This document shows, piece after piece, positions 35,695-44,861 of a DNA stretch of 64,000 bases. The notes below the pieces were generated by a model that saw nothing but the letters and a program-made list of their open reading frames with translations, searched no databases and was not told the origin of the DNA. Source of the DNA: an uncultured Eubacteriales bacterium (lineage in GTDB: Bacteria; Bacillota; Clostridia; Christensenellales; Aristaeellaceae); the NCBI GenBank assembly GCA_900315675.1, contig OMZY01000002.1, positions 223,770-287,769 of the forward strand. Direction: 5' to 3'. The first letter of the stretch is position 1, and each line of letters begins with the position of its first letter. A program made the translations under genes and the position numbers.

Positions 35695-37371
35695 ATGCCA
35701 AACTGTCTGACGCTGAAGAAATCCAACTGTAAAAACTGTTACAAGTGTATCCGCCACTGCCCGGTGAAATCCATCCGTTTTTCCGGCAACCAGGCCCATA
35801 TTATCGGCAACGAGTGCATTCTGTGCGGTCGTTGCTTCGTGGTATGCCCGCAGAATGCCAAGGAAATTGTGGATGAAACGGAAAAAGTGAAGGTTCTGAT
35901 CCAGAGCGGCGACCCTGTGGTCGTCTCCCTGGCTCCGTCCTTCGTAGCCAATTATGAGGGTGTGGGCATTGAGTCTATGCGGGAAGCCCTGAAAAAGCTG
36001 GGCTTTTATGATGCCGAGGAAACCGCCCTGGGTGCAACGCTGGTCAAACGGGAATATGACCGCATTCTGCGGGAGGAAGACCGGGATATCGTCATCTCCT
36101 CCTGCTGCCATTCCGTCAACCTGCTGATCCAGAAATACTTTCCCCGGGAGCTGCGGTACCTCGCCGATGTTCTCTCCCCGATGCAGGCTCACTGTCAGGA
36201 CATCAAGCGCCGCATACCAAACGCAAAAACAGTCTTCATCGGACCCTGCGTCGCCAAAAAAGACGAAGCAGAATACTACGAAGGCATCGTGGATGCGGTA
36301 CTTACCTATGAAGAACTGACCGAGTGGCTGAAAAAAGAAGGTGTGGAGCTCAGGAAGGAAATGCACCGTGATCCGCGCAGCCTGGCCCGTTTCTTCCCTA
36401 CCACCGGCGGCATCCTGAAAACAATGGTACAGGAAGCGCCCGGCTATACTTATCTGGCGCTGGACGGGGCGGAAAACTGCATTGCGGCGCTGAAAGATAT
36501 TGAGCAAGGCCGTATCCATCATTGTTTTATTGAAATGAGCGCCTGCGCAGGCAGCTGCGCCGGCGGTCCGGTTATGGAAAAGTATGGCCGCAGCCCTGTT
36601 AAGGATTACCTGGCCGTTGCACAGTACGCCGGAGACAGGGACTTTGAAATTGAACAGCCGGATGCTCCCCAGCTTCGCAAGCGTTTTGAACCCATTCCTC
36701 ATCGGGCTGCCATGCCCGGCGAAGAGGAGATCCGGGATATCCTCCGGGAAATGGGCAAATTCAAACCAAGTCAGGAACTGAACTGCGGCTCCTGCGGGTA
36801 TGATACCTGCCGGGAAAAGGCGATTGCCATCTATCAGGGCAAGGCGGACGTATCCATGTGCCTGCCCTACCTGATGGCAAAAGCAGAAAACGTCAGCGAC
36901 GCCATTGCCCGCAACAGTCCCAACGGCATCCTGCTGCTGAACGATCAGCTGGAAGTGCAGCAGATCAACCCCGCCGCCCTGAAGATTCTGAATCTGCGAT
37001 CGGCCAAAGCAGTGCTGGGTGACCAGGTGGTCCGCATTCTGGATCCCGCTCCCTTCCTGAAGGTGCAAAGCACCGGACGGGGAATTTTCCATCAGCGCAC
37101 CTACCTGGCTGAATACGGCTGCACCGTCCAGCAGACCATCGTTCCGGCTGAGGAAGGGCGGATGCTGCTGTGCATCATGCGGGATGTCAGCGAGGAAGAA
37201 GATGCTCGCCGCCAGCGGGAGGAAATGAGCCGTCAGACGGTGGAAGTGGCTGACAAAGTGGTGGAAAAACAGATGCGCATTGTTCAGGAAATTGCCAGTC
37301 TGCTGGGAGAAACCGCCGCGGAGACCAAAATTGCCCTTTCCAAGCTGAAGGAGTCCATTACCAATGAATGA
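35695..37371 (+). CDS. Sensory [FeFe] hydrogenase with PAS domain (group C-like)
   Basis: The 558-residue protein has two N-terminal 4Fe-4S motifs (CKNCYKCIRHC and CILCGRCFVVC). An H-cluster domain follows with SSCCHSV near residue 137, GPCVAKKDEA near 182 and EMSACAGSCAGGP near 282. An extra Fe-S motif CGSCGYDTCREKA is near 363, and a PAS domain lies at about 400-500, with a coiled C-terminus. The H-cluster loops differ from the catalytic TSCCPxW / EGMACxxGCxxGGG forms, as in putative sensory enzymes. It may sense H2 or redox state and signal through PAS to the overlapping phosphatase gene. Confidence 0.88.
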   Translation: MPNCLTLKKSNCKNCYKCIRHCPVKSIRFSGNQAHIIGNECILCGRCFVVCPQNAKEIVDETEKVKVLIQSGDPVVVSLAPSFVANYEGVGIESMREALKKLGFYDAEETALGATLVKREYDRILREEDRDIVISSCCHSVNLLIQKYFPRELRYLADVLSPMQAHCQDIKRRIPNAKTVFIGPCVAKKDEAEYYEGIVDAVLTYEELTEWLKKEGVELRKEMHRDPRSLARFFPTTGGILKTMVQEAPGYTYLALDGAENCIAALKDIEQGRIHHCFIEMSACAGSCAGGPVMEKYGRSPVKDYLAVAQYAGDRDFEIEQPDAPQLRKRFEPIPHRAAMPGEEEIRDILREMGKFKPSQELNCGSCGYDTCREKAIAIYQGKADVSMCLPYLMAKAENVSDAIARNSPNGILLLNDQLEVQQINPAALKILNLRSAKAVLGDQVVRILDPAPFLKVQSTGRGIFHQRTYLAEYGCTVQQTIVPAEEGRMLLCIMRDVSEEEDARRQREEMSRQTVEVADKVVEKQMRIVQEIASLLGETAAETKIALSKLKESITNE

Positions 37372-38533
37372 ATTAACCTGTGATATCGGCTACAAAAGCA
37401 TTAATCATACGGGAGAACAGCTCTGCGGGGATCATGTGGAAGTAGTGGAGCAGGAGGATTCCTCCAGCGTGATCGTGCTGGCGGACGGGCTGGGCAGCGG
37501 TGTTAAAGCCAGCATCCTGTCCACCCTGACCAGCAAAATCATTTCCACCATGCTTGCCGCCGGACTTTCCATCGAGGAATGCGTGGAAACCATTGCCGCC
37601 ACGCTGCCGGTATGCTCGGTGCGGGGCGTGGCTTATTCCACTTTTACCATCATCCGTCTGATAAACAACCAGGCCGCGGAGCTGATCCAGTATGACAATC
37701 CCCAGGTGATAGTGCTGCGCAACGGCGAAAACTGGGAATATCCCCGGACGGAAACCACCATCGGCGGGAAGCAGATTTTCCGTTCCATGATCAGGCTTCA
37801 GGAAGATGATGTGTTTATCGCCATGAGCGACGGCTGCCCCCATGCCGGCATCGGCAAAGCCTACAATTTCGGCTGGAAGCGGGAAGATATTATCAGCTTT
37901 ATGGAAGCCATGAGCCTGTGCGGCTACACGGCCAAGAATCTTTCCACCCTGCTGGTGGACGAGTGCAATAAACTGTACGGCGGCGAACCCGGCGATGACG
38001 CCACCTCCTGCGTGGTGCGCGTCCGCAAAAGGGTGCCCCTGAATATGCTGTTCGGCCCGCCCGGCAACCGGGATGACGCAGACCGGATGATGAGCCTGTT
38101 CTTCGCCAAGGAAGGAAAGCATATCATCAGCGGAGGCACCACTTCCTCCATTGCCGCCAAATGGCTGAGGAAACCCCTGCGTGCCTCGCTGAACTTTGAA
38201 GGCGATATTCCGCCCATCGCCCATCTGGAAGGGGTGGATCTGGTGACGGAGGGTGTGATTACCGTGAACCGGGTCGTGGAATACGCCAAGGATTATATCG
38301 GCGAGAACCGGTGCTATGAAGCATGGAGCAACGGAAAAGACGGCGCCTCCATGATCAGCCGCCTGCTGTTTGAGGAAGCCACCGATATTAACTTCTTTGT
38401 GGGTAAAGCCATTAATCCGGCGCACCAGAATCCGGATCTGCCGATTAACTTCAATATCAAAATGAACCTGGTACGGGAACTGTCCGAAGCGCTGAAAAAA
38501 ATGGGCAAGCGCATCAAAGTCTGCTATTTCTGA
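37364..38533 (+). CDS. SpoIIE-type PP2C serine/threonine phosphatase
   Basis: The 389-residue protein has the metal-binding motifs VLADGLGSGVKAS near residue 42, AMSDGCPHAG near 152 and GDDATSCVVRV near 210. The C-terminal 160 residues have no domain I can name. It overlaps the sensory hydrogenase by 8 bp. This pairing is known from clostridial hydrogenase clusters and from the hfs locus of Thermoanaerobacterium. It probably dephosphorylates a regulator under control of the sensor. Confidence 0.86.
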   Translation: MNELTCDIGYKSINHTGEQLCGDHVEVVEQEDSSSVIVLADGLGSGVKASILSTLTSKIISTMLAAGLSIEECVETIAATLPVCSVRGVAYSTFTIIRLINNQAAELIQYDNPQVIVLRNGENWEYPRTETTIGGKQIFRSMIRLQEDDVFIAMSDGCPHAGIGKAYNFGWKREDIISFMEAMSLCGYTAKNLSTLLVDECNKLYGGEPGDDATSCVVRVRKRVPLNMLFGPPGNRDDADRMMSLFFAKEGKHIISGGTTSSIAAKWLRKPLRASLNFEGDIPPIAHLEGVDLVTEGVITVNRVVEYAKDYIGENRCYEAWSNGKDGASMISRLLFEEATDINFFVGKAINPAHQNPDLPINFNIKMNLVRELSEALKKMGKRIKVCYF

Positions 38534-38542
38534 GGAGTCATT

Positions 38543-39967
38543 ATGCGTAAATTCGATACAAAGGTACAACACCTGAAATATAAAGTGCTGCGGGAGGTTG
38601 CCCGCCAGGCATGGAACGACACGCTGCTGGAGAACGTACTGGATATTCCCAAAATGATTGTTCCCGGCAAGGTGCCCACCATGCGCTGCTGTGTTTACAA
38701 GGAACGGGCCATCCTGGCCGAACGCGTCAAACTGGCTATGGGAGGCGGAAGCAGCGGGAATATCATCCAGGTCATCGATATTGCCTGTGATGACTGTCCC
38801 GCCATAGGCTATCAGGTTACTGATTCCTGCCGCGGCTGTCTGGCTCACCGGTGTGAGGACGTATGCAAGCGCGGCGCCATTTCCTTTGACCACAATCATG
38901 AAGCACATATTGACAAAACCAAATGCGTGGAATGCGGCCAGTGTGCCAAAGTCTGCCCGTACAGCGCCATTGTCAACCGTAAGCGTCCCTGCCAGAACGC
39001 CTGCAAAATCAAGGCGATTTCCATCAATGAGGACAACGCGGCCAGGATCGACGATGAAAAGTGCATTCAGTGTGGTGCCTGCGTCTATCAGTGCCCCTTC
39101 GGTGCAATTACGGACCGGTCGTTTATCATCAACGTAATCGATATGCTGAAAAAAAGCCGGGATAATACCCGGTATAAGGTCTACGCCCTGGTGGCGCCGG
39201 CCATCGGCAGTCAGCTGAATTACGCGAAGCTGGGCCAGGTAATCTCCGGCATCAGGGAGCTGGGTTTCTACACTGTGGTGGAAGCAGCCCTGGGCGCGGA
39301 TATGGTTGCCCAGGCGGAATCAAAGGAACTGACGGAAAATGGGTTCCTGACCTCCTCCTGCTGCCCTGCGTTTGTTCGCTATGTGAAAACAGCCTTTCCC
39401 GCTCTGGTTCCTTATATTTCGCACAATCTCTCACCCATGGCTGTCATCGCCCGGTACATTAAGGAACATGAGGAAAATGCCAGAATCGTTTTCATCGGTC
39501 CCTGCACTGCCAAAAAGGCGGAAGCGCAGCTGGAGGATGTGAAACCTTATGTGGATGCCGCCATCACCTTTGAGGAACTCCAGGCGCTCCTGGACAGCCG
39601 GGATATTGATATTACCACGCTTCCGGAGGACGTTCTGGATAATGCCAGTTATTTCGGACGCATCTTCGCACGCAGCGGCGGCTTATCTGACGCCGTGGCC
39701 GAAGGCCTGAAGGAGCAGCATCTGGATGACTTCGAACTGAAAGCCTGTGTCTGCGACGGTATTGAGGAATGCCGTGCAGCCCTGCTGAAAAAGAGCCGGA
39801 ATGTGCTGGATGCCAATTTCATTGAGGGTATGGCCTGCGTAAACGGCTGCATCGGCGGTGCGGGCAACCTGACCCACGGTGAAAAAAACAAGGCTGCTGT
39901 GGACAGCTACGGCAGGGAAGCCCTGGAAAAAACCATTCTGGATGCGATCGCACCGTTCAGGTCATAA
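38543..39967 (+). CDS. [FeFe] hydrogenase, group B-like
   Basis: The 474-residue enzyme has cysteine-rich segments CDDCPAIGY, CRGCLAHRCEDVCKRGA, CVECGQCAKVCP, CQNACKIKA and CIQCGACVYQCP for several Fe-S clusters. It then has H-cluster motifs TSCCPAFV near residue 270, GPCTAKKAEA near 317 and EGMACVNGCIGGAG near 430. All H-cluster cysteines are present. Group B enzymes are typical of anaerobic Clostridia, and H2 release from ferredoxin is the likely role. It is last in the redox operon and is followed by a terminator. Confidence 0.92.
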   Translation: MRKFDTKVQHLKYKVLREVARQAWNDTLLENVLDIPKMIVPGKVPTMRCCVYKERAILAERVKLAMGGGSSGNIIQVIDIACDDCPAIGYQVTDSCRGCLAHRCEDVCKRGAISFDHNHEAHIDKTKCVECGQCAKVCPYSAIVNRKRPCQNACKIKAISINEDNAARIDDEKCIQCGACVYQCPFGAITDRSFIINVIDMLKKSRDNTRYKVYALVAPAIGSQLNYAKLGQVISGIRELGFYTVVEAALGADMVAQAESKELTENGFLTSSCCPAFVRYVKTAFPALVPYISHNLSPMAVIARYIKEHEENARIVFIGPCTAKKAEAQLEDVKPYVDAAITFEELQALLDSRDIDITTLPEDVLDNASYFGRIFARSGGLSDAVAEGLKEQHLDDFELKACVCDGIEECRAALLKKSRNVLDANFIEGMACVNGCIGGAGNLTHGEKNKAAVDSYGREALEKTILDAIAPFRS

Positions 39968-39979
39968 ACTATCACGGTC

Positions 39980-40017
39980 AAAAAAAGGGAATGAGCTTTG
40001 GCTCGTTCCCTCTTTTC
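39980..40017. terminator. Bidirectional terminator between hydrogenase and XRE genes
   Basis: GGGAATGAGC and GCTCGTTCCC pair around TTTG. T-rich tracts follow in both directions. Confidence 0.85.
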
Positions 40018-40038
40018 ATCTGCGTTGCTTCCCGCGGA

Positions 40039-40959
40039 TCACTTCTCCATCTTCTTTGCGCAGGCTTCGGCCCGCTGTCTGGGAAGCTGTACGCTGTAGG
40101 TCCATCCCTTCTGCCTGATCTCTTCTTCAAGTGCTGTCCAGATCTCATAGGCCTTCCGGTATTCGCCCATTTCCTCGTAGCAGAACCCTTTTGAACACTT
40201 TGCGTCGCAGTAGGTATCATCCAGGGCAATGGCATGATCCCAGTACTCAAATGCTTCCTTGTATTTCTTCATTTCCCTGCACAGATCCCCGCCGTAGACA
40301 TAAAGCAATGCCTGGTCCGGGAACTTTTTCACGGCCTGCAGAAAGTATTGATATGCCGTTTCCGTATCACCGGCATGGGTGTACGCGGCAATGGTGCAGA
40401 TCCATTCCTGCGGTTCCTCCGGCGTCTCCTGCATCTTCTTCAGCTGCTGATCGATGCTCTCCTGTCCCCGTCCGATCATCGACAGGAAGTAGATCTTCTG
40501 CCGCCTGATCTTCCAGTAGACTTCATCGTTTTTGTCTGTCAGGTTCAGCCCTTTGTCAAACAGTTCCGGTCCTTTCCGGATACAATATGCCATCATGCGC
40601 TGGTGGATAATGCCATAATACCGCAGGTCATCGGCCGTGCATTTCCCGCAGTTCACCAGCTTGCGGAATTCCTCATCCGCCCGTATAAAATCCTCCGGCT
40701 TGCCGGAATGGCTGTACAGGTCTCCGAGGCGCTGTGCGTAATTGTCATATGCGTCAATATGATCCCTGTACAGATCATCCACCGTAACGCAGTACAGCCT
40801 GGCAATCTCCGGCAGCAGCATCACGTCCGGCAGGGTGGTTCCGCATTCCCAGCGGGAAATCGTCTGGGACGTGACACCCAGAAACTGCGCAGCCTCCTCC
40901 TGTGTGTAATTCTTTTCCGTACGGAGTCGCTTCAGGTTTTGCGAAAAGCTCTGACTCAT
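40039..40959 (-). CDS. XRE-family regulator with TPR repeats
   Basis: The 306-residue protein has an N-terminal helix-turn-helix (YTQEEAAQFLGVTSQTISRW) and a C-terminal run of tetratricopeptide-like repeats from about residue 75. The design resembles peptide-responsive regulators of the Rgg/PlcR sort, but no adjacent peptide gene is visible. AGGAGG lies nine bases before the ATG. Confidence 0.87.
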   Translation of the reverse strand: MSQSFSQNLKRLRTEKNYTQEEAAQFLGVTSQTISRWECGTTLPDVMLLPEIARLYCVTVDDLYRDHIDAYDNYAQRLGDLYSHSGKPEDFIRADEEFRKLVNCGKCTADDLRYYGIIHQRMMAYCIRKGPELFDKGLNLTDKNDEVYWKIRRQKIYFLSMIGRGQESIDQQLKKMQETPEEPQEWICTIAAYTHAGDTETAYQYFLQAVKKFPDQALLYVYGGDLCREMKKYKEAFEYWDHAIALDDTYCDAKCSKGFCYEEMGEYRKAYEIWTALEEEIRQKGWTYSVQLPRQRAEACAKKMEK

Positions 40960-41348
40960 AATCGGTTTCCTCCTTCATGCAATCCGCCGGTATGTATCCC
41001 GGCTTTTCGGGAAAAGAATACCAATCCGTGCACCGGGTTTCCATGGCAGTGACTGCAAACGGACTCTCAATTTCTGATGAGTACTCTTGCTGTCTGATTA
41101 CTATAATCCGGATTCCGTCTCCGGGCAACTGTCCGTTTGGGTGAAATCCGTCTGCCGTTTTCCCTCCCCGGCTCCTCCGGCTGATCTTTCACCGCTTCTT
41201 TATACACATCACAATACTGTAACAATTGCGGCAGCCCCATTGAAACAAGGTTGTCTTTCATATAGAATCTGCTCAGTAAACAGCTGCAGGAGAATCTATC
41301 CCTCTGATCTTCAGACTTATCCTCCTCCTGCCGGAAAGGAAAAACACC
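40960..41348. other. Intergenic region with MBL promoter
   Basis: No convincing gene is present. A minus-strand frame of 64 codons (41067-41261) lacks a ribosome site and resembles nothing I recognise. A plus-strand promoter, TTGAAA (41240-41245) and TAGAAT (41263-41268) with 17-base spacing, serves the MBL gene at 41349. Confidence 0.6.
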
Positions 41349-42032
41349 ATGAAACTTGAACGACTGACAGAACGAATCTGGTATTATCCGTTCGAAAAGG
41401 AACGGGACCGCCCGAATCTGGGCTATATCCGCGGAGACCGTTGGAGTCTGGCGGTGGACGCCGGGCATTCAGACGCCCATCTGGCGGAATTTTACCGGGC
41501 GCTGGAAGAGGCTGACCTTCCCCTGCCGCAGCTCACGGTACTCACCCACTGGCACTGGGATCATACTTTTGCCATGCACGCCATTCACGGGCTTTCGCTG
41601 GCCAATACCGTAACAAACCGGCATCTCCGGGATTTCCGGGACCGTATTGAGAAAAACGGTCCGGAAGAATTCCTGGCACTGGATGAAAGCATCCGTCTGG
41701 AATACGCCGGGAACCGACCGGTACATATCGTTCCCGCGGATCTGGAATACACCGGGGAAATACACCTGGATGCCGGAAACTGTCCCATCCGTGTTTTCCA
41801 GGCTCCTTCCCCTCATACGGATGATACCACCCTGATCGAACTGCCCGGTGAAAAAGTCCTGTTCATCGGTGATTCAAACAGCGGTTCCTTCCCGTCCTGG
41901 CGAAAGGATCCTGTTCTCGCCCGGGAACTTGCCGCAGTCATCGAAGCCGTGGATGTACCGACCTGCCTGGAAGGCCACTGGGTTCCGGATACCAAAGAAG
42001 GAATAATCCAGGATATCCTGGGAGAAGAATAA
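41349..42032 (+). CDS. Metallo-beta-lactamase-fold hydrolase
   Basis: The 227-residue protein has the metal-binding motif LTHWHWDHTFAMH near residue 65, a second-site histidine in PSPHTDDTTL near 157, FIGDSNSG near 178 and a final histidine in LEGHWVPD. A hydrolase acting on a thioester, lactone or phosphoester is likely. The substrate is unknown. Confidence 0.87.
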   Translation: MKLERLTERIWYYPFEKERDRPNLGYIRGDRWSLAVDAGHSDAHLAEFYRALEEADLPLPQLTVLTHWHWDHTFAMHAIHGLSLANTVTNRHLRDFRDRIEKNGPEEFLALDESIRLEYAGNRPVHIVPADLEYTGEIHLDAGNCPIRVFQAPSPHTDDTTLIELPGEKVLFIGDSNSGSFPSWRKDPVLARELAAVIEAVDVPTCLEGHWVPDTKEGIIQDILGEE

Positions 42033-42219
42033 AACCACCGGTGCCCGTTACGCCTGACCGGTGGCTGTAAACCCGCGGCCTTGGAATAAATGCGTCCCGG
42101 GGGTGCATGTATTCCGTATCCAATCAAAAATTCATACTTTCGTAATACTTTTTCATGCTCCATGTAGTATAATGTGTAAGGATGTACGGACATGTTGGTT
42201 CCGTTTTTTGAGGAGAGAG

Positions 42220-43011
42220 ATGAATATGAAACACCTGAAACAGGTGGTTGCCTTTTTTCTGTTATTTTCCTTTCTTATTTCACTTTCATATGCTGAGCCC
42301 CTGGATGACAGCGTGCTGCTGAGCTATTATGATGACAGCGTTTTCTTCGGTGACTCCAGAATGGAATCCTTTAATCGCTACGTATCCGGTTTACGGCAGG
42401 AAGACGCTTCTTTTATGGCAAAAACGAAAATCGTCCCGACCGGCAGCATCAGCCTTTATGCGGCAAGCCGGACCTATCCCAGCGGCGAATTTTTGTTCTA
42501 CTATCATGGCCGCCAGCTGACAATGTACGGTATCGCGGACCGCATCCAGCCGAAGAAAATCTTCATTATGCTGGGGCTGAACGATCCGGTTGCCATTAAG
42601 ATCGAGAAGGCGCTTACCTGGGTGGAGGATATTCTCCGGAAAATGGGTGAAACCGTACCGGATGCCGAGGTGTGTTTTCTTTCGGAAACGCCCGTTACCG
42701 AAAACTTTGACAGTGAAAAGAAAGTCGAAGGATATCAGACGCTGCTGGATCAGTACAATGATCGTCTGAAGGAAACCTGCGAGTCAAACGGCGCCCGTTA
42801 CATCAACATCGCCGCCGCGCTCAAGGGTGAGGATAATTTCCTGAAGCTTGATTACTCCAACGATAAGGTCTGTCACCTGTCTGACGAGGGGAATGCTGCC
42901 CTGCTCCAGGCTCTGAAGGATTACGTTCAGGAGCAGTACGATCTCGGTCTGTGGACCCCCGCCGCACCGGAAGGGACCGAATCCGCGCCCGCAGAAGAAA
43001 CCGCCCGATAA
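42220..43011 (+). CDS. Secreted SGNH-family hydrolase
   Basis: The protein has 263 residues from 42220, or 261 from 42226, and both starts are served by GAGGAG. A signal peptide is followed by a likely cleavage after LSYA. The SGNH blocks are FFGDSRMES (nucleophile Ser), LGLND and, near the end, a histidine in CHLSDEG. It is the first of four genes with DUF4358, MBOAT and DHHW proteins, so it probably adds or removes O-acetyl groups on a cell-surface polymer. A -10-like TATAAT lies near 42168. Confidence 0.82.
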   Translation: MNMKHLKQVVAFFLLFSFLISLSYAEPLDDSVLLSYYDDSVFFGDSRMESFNRYVSGLRQEDASFMAKTKIVPTGSISLYAASRTYPSGEFLFYYHGRQLTMYGIADRIQPKKIFIMLGLNDPVAIKIEKALTWVEDILRKMGETVPDAEVCFLSETPVTENFDSEKKVEGYQTLLDQYNDRLKETCESNGARYINIAAALKGEDNFLKLDYSNDKVCHLSDEGNAALLQALKDYVQEQYDLGLWTPAAPEGTESAPAEETAR

Positions 43012-43036
43012 ACGGCAGAAAGGAGTGTGATTATCC

Positions 43037-43486
43037 ATGGCAAAGAGGATCCTGGCCCTGATGATGCTTCTCTGTCTTGCTGCGGCTGTCTGCTGCGCTG
43101 ACGGATCCCCCGACGCTCTTCTGGAGAAAGCACTCCGCATTTCTCAGGACAGTTCAGAACTGATCAAAATGACCGAAGATGATATGATCGATATCATCGG
43201 CATCGAACCTGAATACTTTACAGATTATGCCTATTTAACCGGCAAAGACACCTCGGTCGGCCGTGAACTCATTATCGTCCGCGCGACAGATGAGAATGCC
43301 GCCAGGCTGGTTGTTGACCGGCTGGAAAGCTACCGTGAACAGCGCATGCGCTGCACCCGGAATTATTATGCGCTGGCTTACCGTGCCTTAAGTGAATCTG
43401 AAGTATTGCAGGATTCCCTGTTGATCGTTCTGTCAGTCGGATCACCCGACCCGAGGGAACCACAGCTCCTGCTTCAGGAGGAGTAA
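43037..43486 (+). CDS. DUF4358-like exported protein
   Basis: The 149-residue protein has a signal sequence (MAKRILALMMLLCLAAAVCC), then a small domain like the DUF4358 family found beside MBOAT acyltransferases in Clostridia. It could be a lipoprotein, since cysteines lie at the end of the hydrophobic part. It is eight bases before the MBOAT gene. The function is unknown. Confidence 0.78.
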   Translation: MAKRILALMMLLCLAAAVCCADGSPDALLEKALRISQDSSELIKMTEDDMIDIIGIEPEYFTDYAYLTGKDTSVGRELIIVRATDENAARLVVDRLESYREQRMRCTRNYYALAYRALSESEVLQDSLLIVLSVGSPDPREPQLLLQEE

Positions 43487-43493
43487 TGTCCCT

Positions 43494-44843
43494 ATGGTGT
43501 TCAGCTCGCTGACCTATCTGCTGCTGTTCATGCCCTGTGTGCTTCTGGGCTACCGCCTGATGCCGTCAAAAGCAAGGATGCCTTTTTTGTTGGGAGCATC
43601 CCTGCTTTTTTATGGCTGGGGATCTCCCTCCTGGCTGCTGCTGCTCGCCTGGTGTATCCTGGTCAGCTGGGGCGGTGTTCTGCTGATGAGCCGCTTTCAG
43701 TCAAAGCGCAAACTGATTCTGATTTTGATTATTGTTCTTGACCTGCTTCCGCTCTTCTGGTTCAAATATATCGGCTTTATCCGTGATACCCTCCGGGATG
43801 TGACCGGCTGGAGTCTTGATATCCGCAACCCGGTTCTTCCTGCCGGCATTTCTTTTTTTACCTTCCAGGCGCTTTCCTATGTCATTGACGTCTACCGCGG
43901 CAATGCGCGCACCCAGCGGTCCCCCGTCACCTTCGGCGTCTATCTGGCCCTGTTTCCTCAGCTGGTTGCCGGTCCCATAGTCCGCTATACGGATCTGGAG
44001 GAACAGCTCATTGCCCATCCCCGGCCTACCTGGGATCAGATGCGCCGCGGCCTTCGCCGGTTCTGCGTCGGTCTGGCGAAAAAGGTGCTGCTGGCAGACG
44101 CTCTCGGCCGTTTCTGGGGCCAGATGAATGCTGATTTTACCCAGGCCGGTGCCCTCGGCGCCTGGCTGGGACTGATTGCTTTCTCTTTCCAGATCTACTT
44201 TGATTTCTCCGGTTATTCCGATATGGCCATCGGTCTGGGAGAAGCCATGGGCTTTGTGCTGCCGGAAAACTTTGATCATCCCTACCGTTCCAGGAGTCTC
44301 ACCGAATTCTGGCGCAAATGGCACATTTCCCTGACCACCTGGTTCACGGAATATGTTTATATTCCCCTGGGCGGCAATCGCCGCGGCACGCTGCAGCGGG
44401 ACCTGAACCTGCTGATCGTCTGGTCTCTGACGGGTCTGTGGCATGGTGCCGGCTGGAATTTTGTACTCTGGGGACTTTTCTTCGCAGTGCTTCTGATCCT
44501 GGAAAAACGGTTTATCAGGGACAATTCCCGGCTGGAGCGTATACCGGCCTGGCTGCGCCAGTGTTTCACCTATATTCCGGTTCTTCTCGGCTGGGGACTG
44601 TTCTCCGGCTTCGGCATGCCGCTGTTCAGCGCCATGTTCGGCAGCGTCGGTTTTGCTTCTTCCCAGTCACTCCTGACCTGCGCCGCCTTCGCTCCGTTGC
44701 TGCTCCTGTGCGCGTTCATTTCCTTTGCTCCGCGCCTTCCCAGGGTGCGGGAATGGCGGTTTGCCGCTCCCGTCCTGATGCTGCTTTGCCTCGCCGCGCT
44801 CGTTTCCCAGGGTTATGCGCCCTTTGTCTATTTCCAGTTCTGA
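43494..44843 (+). CDS. MBOAT O-acyltransferase (AlgI-like)
   Basis: The 449-residue membrane protein has about ten membrane segments. The MBOAT signature includes the FWRKWHISLTTWFTEYVY region near residue 267 and the catalytic-type histidine in LTGLWHGAGWNF near 315. AlgI-like proteins move acetyl groups across the membrane to exported polysaccharides. The neighbours (SGNH and DHHW proteins) complete the set. Confidence 0.92.
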   Translation: MVFSSLTYLLLFMPCVLLGYRLMPSKARMPFLLGASLLFYGWGSPSWLLLLAWCILVSWGGVLLMSRFQSKRKLILILIIVLDLLPLFWFKYIGFIRDTLRDVTGWSLDIRNPVLPAGISFFTFQALSYVIDVYRGNARTQRSPVTFGVYLALFPQLVAGPIVRYTDLEEQLIAHPRPTWDQMRRGLRRFCVGLAKKVLLADALGRFWGQMNADFTQAGALGAWLGLIAFSFQIYFDFSGYSDMAIGLGEAMGFVLPENFDHPYRSRSLTEFWRKWHISLTTWFTEYVYIPLGGNRRGTLQRDLNLLIVWSLTGLWHGAGWNFVLWGLFFAVLLILEKRFIRDNSRLERIPAWLRQCFTYIPVLLGWGLFSGFGMPLFSAMFGSVGFASSQSLLTCAAFAPLLLLCAFISFAPRLPRVREWRFAAPVLMLLCLAALVSQGYAPFVYFQF

Positions 44844-44861
44844 TGAAAGGAGGCCGCCCGC

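Noticed and set aside
34507-37092. Minus-strand open frame of more than 800 codons across the kinase and hydrogenase genes
   Set aside because: It is fully antisense to four recognised genes and encodes no known fold. High G+C at third positions explains it.
41067-41261. Possible 64-residue gene on the minus strand
   Set aside because: No ribosome site, no recognisable feature, and it overlaps the MBL promoter.
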